Of a DNA stretch of 64,000 nt, positions 61,958-64,000 are shown piece after piece. The translations under genes were made by a program, and so were the position numbers. The stretch is from NCBI RefSeq assembly GCF_021246445.1, contig NZ_JAJQXW010000002.1:558001-622000 (forward strand), read 5' to 3'. Source of the DNA: Rhabdothermincola salaria. GTDB lineage: Bacteria > Actinomycetota > Acidimicrobiia > Acidimicrobiales > Acidimicrobilacustridaceae. The notes below the pieces were generated by a model, which was given only the letters and a program-made list of their open reading frames with translations, made no database searches and was not told the DNA's origin. How positions within the stretch are numbered: position 1 is the stretch's first letter; every line of letters begins with the position of its first letter.

Positions 61958-62812
61958 ATGCTCCGATCCCGCGCCTTCACCCCTGCCTTCCGGTTCTTCG
62001 CCGGCCTGGCGGTCTTCTCGCTGGTCGCCGCCTTCGTGGTCGGCTTCTCCAGCGAGGCCCAAGCCCCCATCGACCGGGTGCTCGGCCCGCTCACCATGGG
62101 CTGGAAGGGCGGCGTCGGCAACCACGTCGCCTACACCCTCTTCGTCGGCCTGTTCGGGGTCTCCGCCGGGCTCGCCGGCATCCTCGTGGCCTTCCGCGAC
62201 GCCGACCCCGAGGCCGACGCCGAAGTCTTGAGGGCCGAGAGCGTGCCCCTCACCCGGGCTCCGGCCGGCATGAACTACCTCCCGGCCATCGCCGCGGTCG
62301 CCGTCGTCGTGGCGCTCATCGGCACCAGCACGGCCAACACCGGCCTGGCCCTGGCCGCCGTCGCCACCCTCGTGGCCGTCGGCCTCACCTGGATGCTGCG
62401 GGCCTGGGCCGAGCGGGCCACCGGCGACGACACCACCAACGCCGAGCTCTACCACCGCTTCATCGACCCGCTGCGCCTCCCGATCGTGTCCGTCGTCGCC
62501 ATCGCCATCGTCGTGCTCGGCGTCTCCCGGGTGCTGCTGGCGGTCTCCAAGACCGGCTCGGTGATCGTGTTCTCGGTCATCGCCACCGTGATCTTCGGCA
62601 TCACCATCCTGCTCGCTCTCGTGCCGAAGTCGGGCCGCTACGTGGTCACCGGCCTCGTGGTTGCCGGAGCGCTGCTGGTCATCGCCGGGGGTGTCATCGG
62701 AGCCGTCGCCGGAGAGCGCGACTTCGAGCACCACGGCGGCGAGCACGGCGCCGAGGAGACCGGCGGCGCCACCGAATCCGGCTTGGCTCCGCTGGTGGTC
62801 GGCCCCTCATGA
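61958..62812 (+). CDS. Unrecognised polytopic membrane protein in the oxidase cluster
   Basis: 284 residues with about eight hydrophobic helices (for example FFAGLAVFSLVAAFVVGF, VAYTLFVGLFGVSAGLAGILVAF, IVSVVAIAIVVLGVSRVLLAV). The C-terminus ends in a His/Glu-rich segment (FEHHGGEHGAEETGG) that might bind metal or face the outside. I do not recognise the family. Its tight placement after the subunit III-like gene (seven bases) and before ctaC suggests an oxidase-specific subunit or assembly factor. Confidence 0.8.
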   Translation: MLRSRAFTPAFRFFAGLAVFSLVAAFVVGFSSEAQAPIDRVLGPLTMGWKGGVGNHVAYTLFVGLFGVSAGLAGILVAFRDADPEADAEVLRAESVPLTRAPAGMNYLPAIAAVAVVVALIGTSTANTGLALAAVATLVAVGLTWMLRAWAERATGDDTTNAELYHRFIDPLRLPIVSVVAIAIVVLGVSRVLLAVSKTGSVIVFSVIATVIFGITILLALVPKSGRYVVTGLVVAGALLVIAGGVIGAVAGERDFEHHGGEHGAEETGGATESGLAPLVVGPS

Positions 62813-62994
62813 CCGTCCTCGCGGCAACCCCTTCGCTCTGCGTCCGCGGACCCGTGCCCGGAATGGCGCGGCAGTCGGCCCGTGGGCGACACTTCAACTG
62901 CGTCATCGCCGGTCGTACTCGTGTCGAGGTCGTTGGTTCGGGCCCGATCCCCTCGTCCCACGTCGAGGCCGTCACCGCCCTCGGAGGAGAGTAA
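62813..62994 (+). other. Intergenic region before ctaC
   Basis: 182 bases. A 61-codon reading frame from 62809 (ATGA overlap) to 62994 shows no family and is probably chance. GGAGGAGA at 62983-62990 is the ctaC ribosome site. Confidence 0.4.
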
Positions 62995-64000
62995 ATGCCC
63001 CGCCGTTCCGTCCTCGTCCGGATCCTGCAGGTCGTGACCCTCGTGGTCGTGACCGTGCTCTTCGTGGTGCTGATCATCGACAGCTTCCTCAACGATGGCA
63101 AGCCGCTCACCACGCTGCGCCCGGAGGGACCGGCCGCCCAGGACATCCAGAACCTGGTGTGGCCCGTCTTCCTCGTGGCCGGCATCGTGTTCGTCGGGGT
63201 CTTCGGGGCGATCGGCTTCATCATCATGAAGTTCCGCCAGCGCGACGACGACGATCCCGAGCAGTTCCCCGAGCAGGTCCACGGGCGCACCGGCCTCGAG
63301 ATCGGCTGGACCATCCTCCCGGCCCTCATCCTCGCCGGCGTGGCCGTGGGCACGGTCATCACCATCATCAACCTCGACAAGCGCGCCGACGACGCCATCC
63401 CGGTCAAGGTCGTCGGCCAGCAGTTCTGGTGGAGCTTCCACTACGACCTGAACAACGACGGCAACTTCGAGGGCCCCGAGGACCTCACCACCGCCGGTGA
63501 GCTGGTGGTGCCCGTCGGCCGCGAGATCGAGATCGTCACCACCTCCAACGACGTCATCCACTCGTTCTGGATCCCGGGCCTCAACGGCAAGAAGGACGCC
63601 GTGCCCAACCTCTTGAACCCCATCAAGCTCGAGGCCGACGTCGAAGGCGTCTTCCTGGGCCAGTGCACCGAGTTCTGCGGTCTGTCGCACGCCAACATGC
63701 GGATGCTGGTGCGCTCGGTGTCCCAGGACACCTACGACGCCTGGCTCGAGAACCAGCTCACCGACAAGTCGGCGGAGCCGACCGATCCCGACGCTGCCGA
63801 GGGGCGTGAGATCTTCACCCAGCAGTGCGCCGCCTGCCACCTCGTCGACGGGGTCAGCGATCCCGAGGACGTGCCCTTGGTGGCGGGTGTGGCGCCCGAC
63901 CTCACCCACCTCATGACCCGAGGCACCTTCGCCGGGTCGATCTTCAACCTCTACGCCCCCGACGGTGAGCCCATCGGCGGCAACCCCGAAGAGGTGGCCA
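62995..64000 (+). CDS. ctaC: Cytochrome oxidase subunit II with fused cytochrome c (truncated by window)
   Basis: At least 335 residues; the C-terminus is beyond the window. Two N-terminal membrane helices are followed by a cupredoxin domain with a complete CuA site: His codon at 63559 (HSFWIPG), then C-x3-C-x3-H-x2-M in GQCTEFCGLSHANMRM (Cys 63664 and 63676, His 63688, Met 63697). A heme c motif CAACH at 63826-63840 begins a fused cytochrome c domain, as in caa3 oxidases. It can accept electrons normally, unlike the subunit I homologue upstream, so a canonical ctaD probably lies downstream. Confidence 0.93.
   Translation, partial: MPRRSVLVRILQVVTLVVVTVLFVVLIIDSFLNDGKPLTTLRPEGPAAQDIQNLVWPVFLVAGIVFVGVFGAIGFIIMKFRQRDDDDPEQFPEQVHGRTGLEIGWTILPALILAGVAVGTVITIINLDKRADDAIPVKVVGQQFWWSFHYDLNNDGNFEGPEDLTTAGELVVPVGREIEIVTTSNDVIHSFWIPGLNGKKDAVPNLLNPIKLEADVEGVFLGQCTEFCGLSHANMRMLVRSVSQDTYDAWLENQLTDKSAEPTDPDAAEGREIFTQQCAACHLVDGVSDPEDVPLVAGVAPDLTHLMTRGTFAGSIFNLYAPDGEPIGGNPEEVA

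Noticed and set aside
62809-62994. 61-codon frame with ATGA overlap before ctaC
   Set aside because: No family resemblance, no hydrophobic or conserved pattern; kept only as intergenic.

Overview
This is a high-GC window (roughly 70% by eye) from an actinobacterial chromosome. The dnaK-grpE-dnaJ-hspR operon, a mycobacterial-type bifunctional dCTP deaminase, the Glu-Asp-Phe tRNA cluster, the ClpS/DUF2017 pair and frequent GTG starts all fit Actinomycetota. The mix of genes, with a divergent cytochrome oxidase cluster, suggests class Acidimicrobiia (Iamia/Ilumatobacter-like). That placement is an inference. Apart from a possible PIN-toxin remnant there is no sign of prophage, insertion sequence, plasmid or CRISPR. 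The window is mainly core chromosome with surface-polysaccharide and adhesin islands.

Layout. 1-3.7 kb: a translationally coupled minus-strand operon (methyltransferase, acyl-CoA dehydrogenase-like flavoprotein, type III polyketide synthase cut by the window edge) faces a divergent UbiA prenyltransferase; this may be a small aromatic-lipid or quinone pathway. 3.8-9.2 kb: PilZ protein, AAA+ ATPase, crotonase, tRNA-Gly, SnoaL-like protein, PhyH dioxygenase and dcd. 9.2-12.4 kb: a degenerate receiver, a membrane Fe-S reductase and a lone cyclic-nucleotide-binding domain. 12.5-15 kb: an orphan winged-helix regulator, ammonium transporter and PII protein, with 11-bp phased GNNAC boxes upstream of both the regulator and the transporter. 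15-22.7 kb: phosphoglycerate mutase and the heat-shock chaperone genes. 23-27.2 kb: a large sortase-type adhesin with an N-terminal thioester domain and ten ~91-residue repeats.

27.3-41.7 kb: a cell-surface glycan region with three acyltransferase-3/SGNH proteins, three GT39-like transferases and one polyprenyl-phosphate sugar synthase, interrupted by purA-purD. 42.3-53.4 kb: de novo purine genes (purB, purC, purS, purQ, purL, purF, purM), then pyrE and an ACT-domain malic enzyme. 53.6-57.6 kb: an esterase, a PIN fragment, three tRNAs, a membrane-anchored metalloprotease, DUF2017 and clpS. 57.7-64 kb: heme A synthesis (ctaA, ctaB) and an oxidase cluster.

The most unusual element is in that oxidase cluster. 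The subunit-I homologue at 59.8-61.4 kb keeps the CoxI fold signatures but lacks five of the six canonical heme/copper histidines. It is followed by a subunit-III-like protein, an unrecognised membrane protein and a normal CuA subunit II fused to cytochrome c. A second window-wide pattern is a TANNNT-type -10 hexamer sitting 6-10 bases before many start codons, which implies widespread leaderless transcription.
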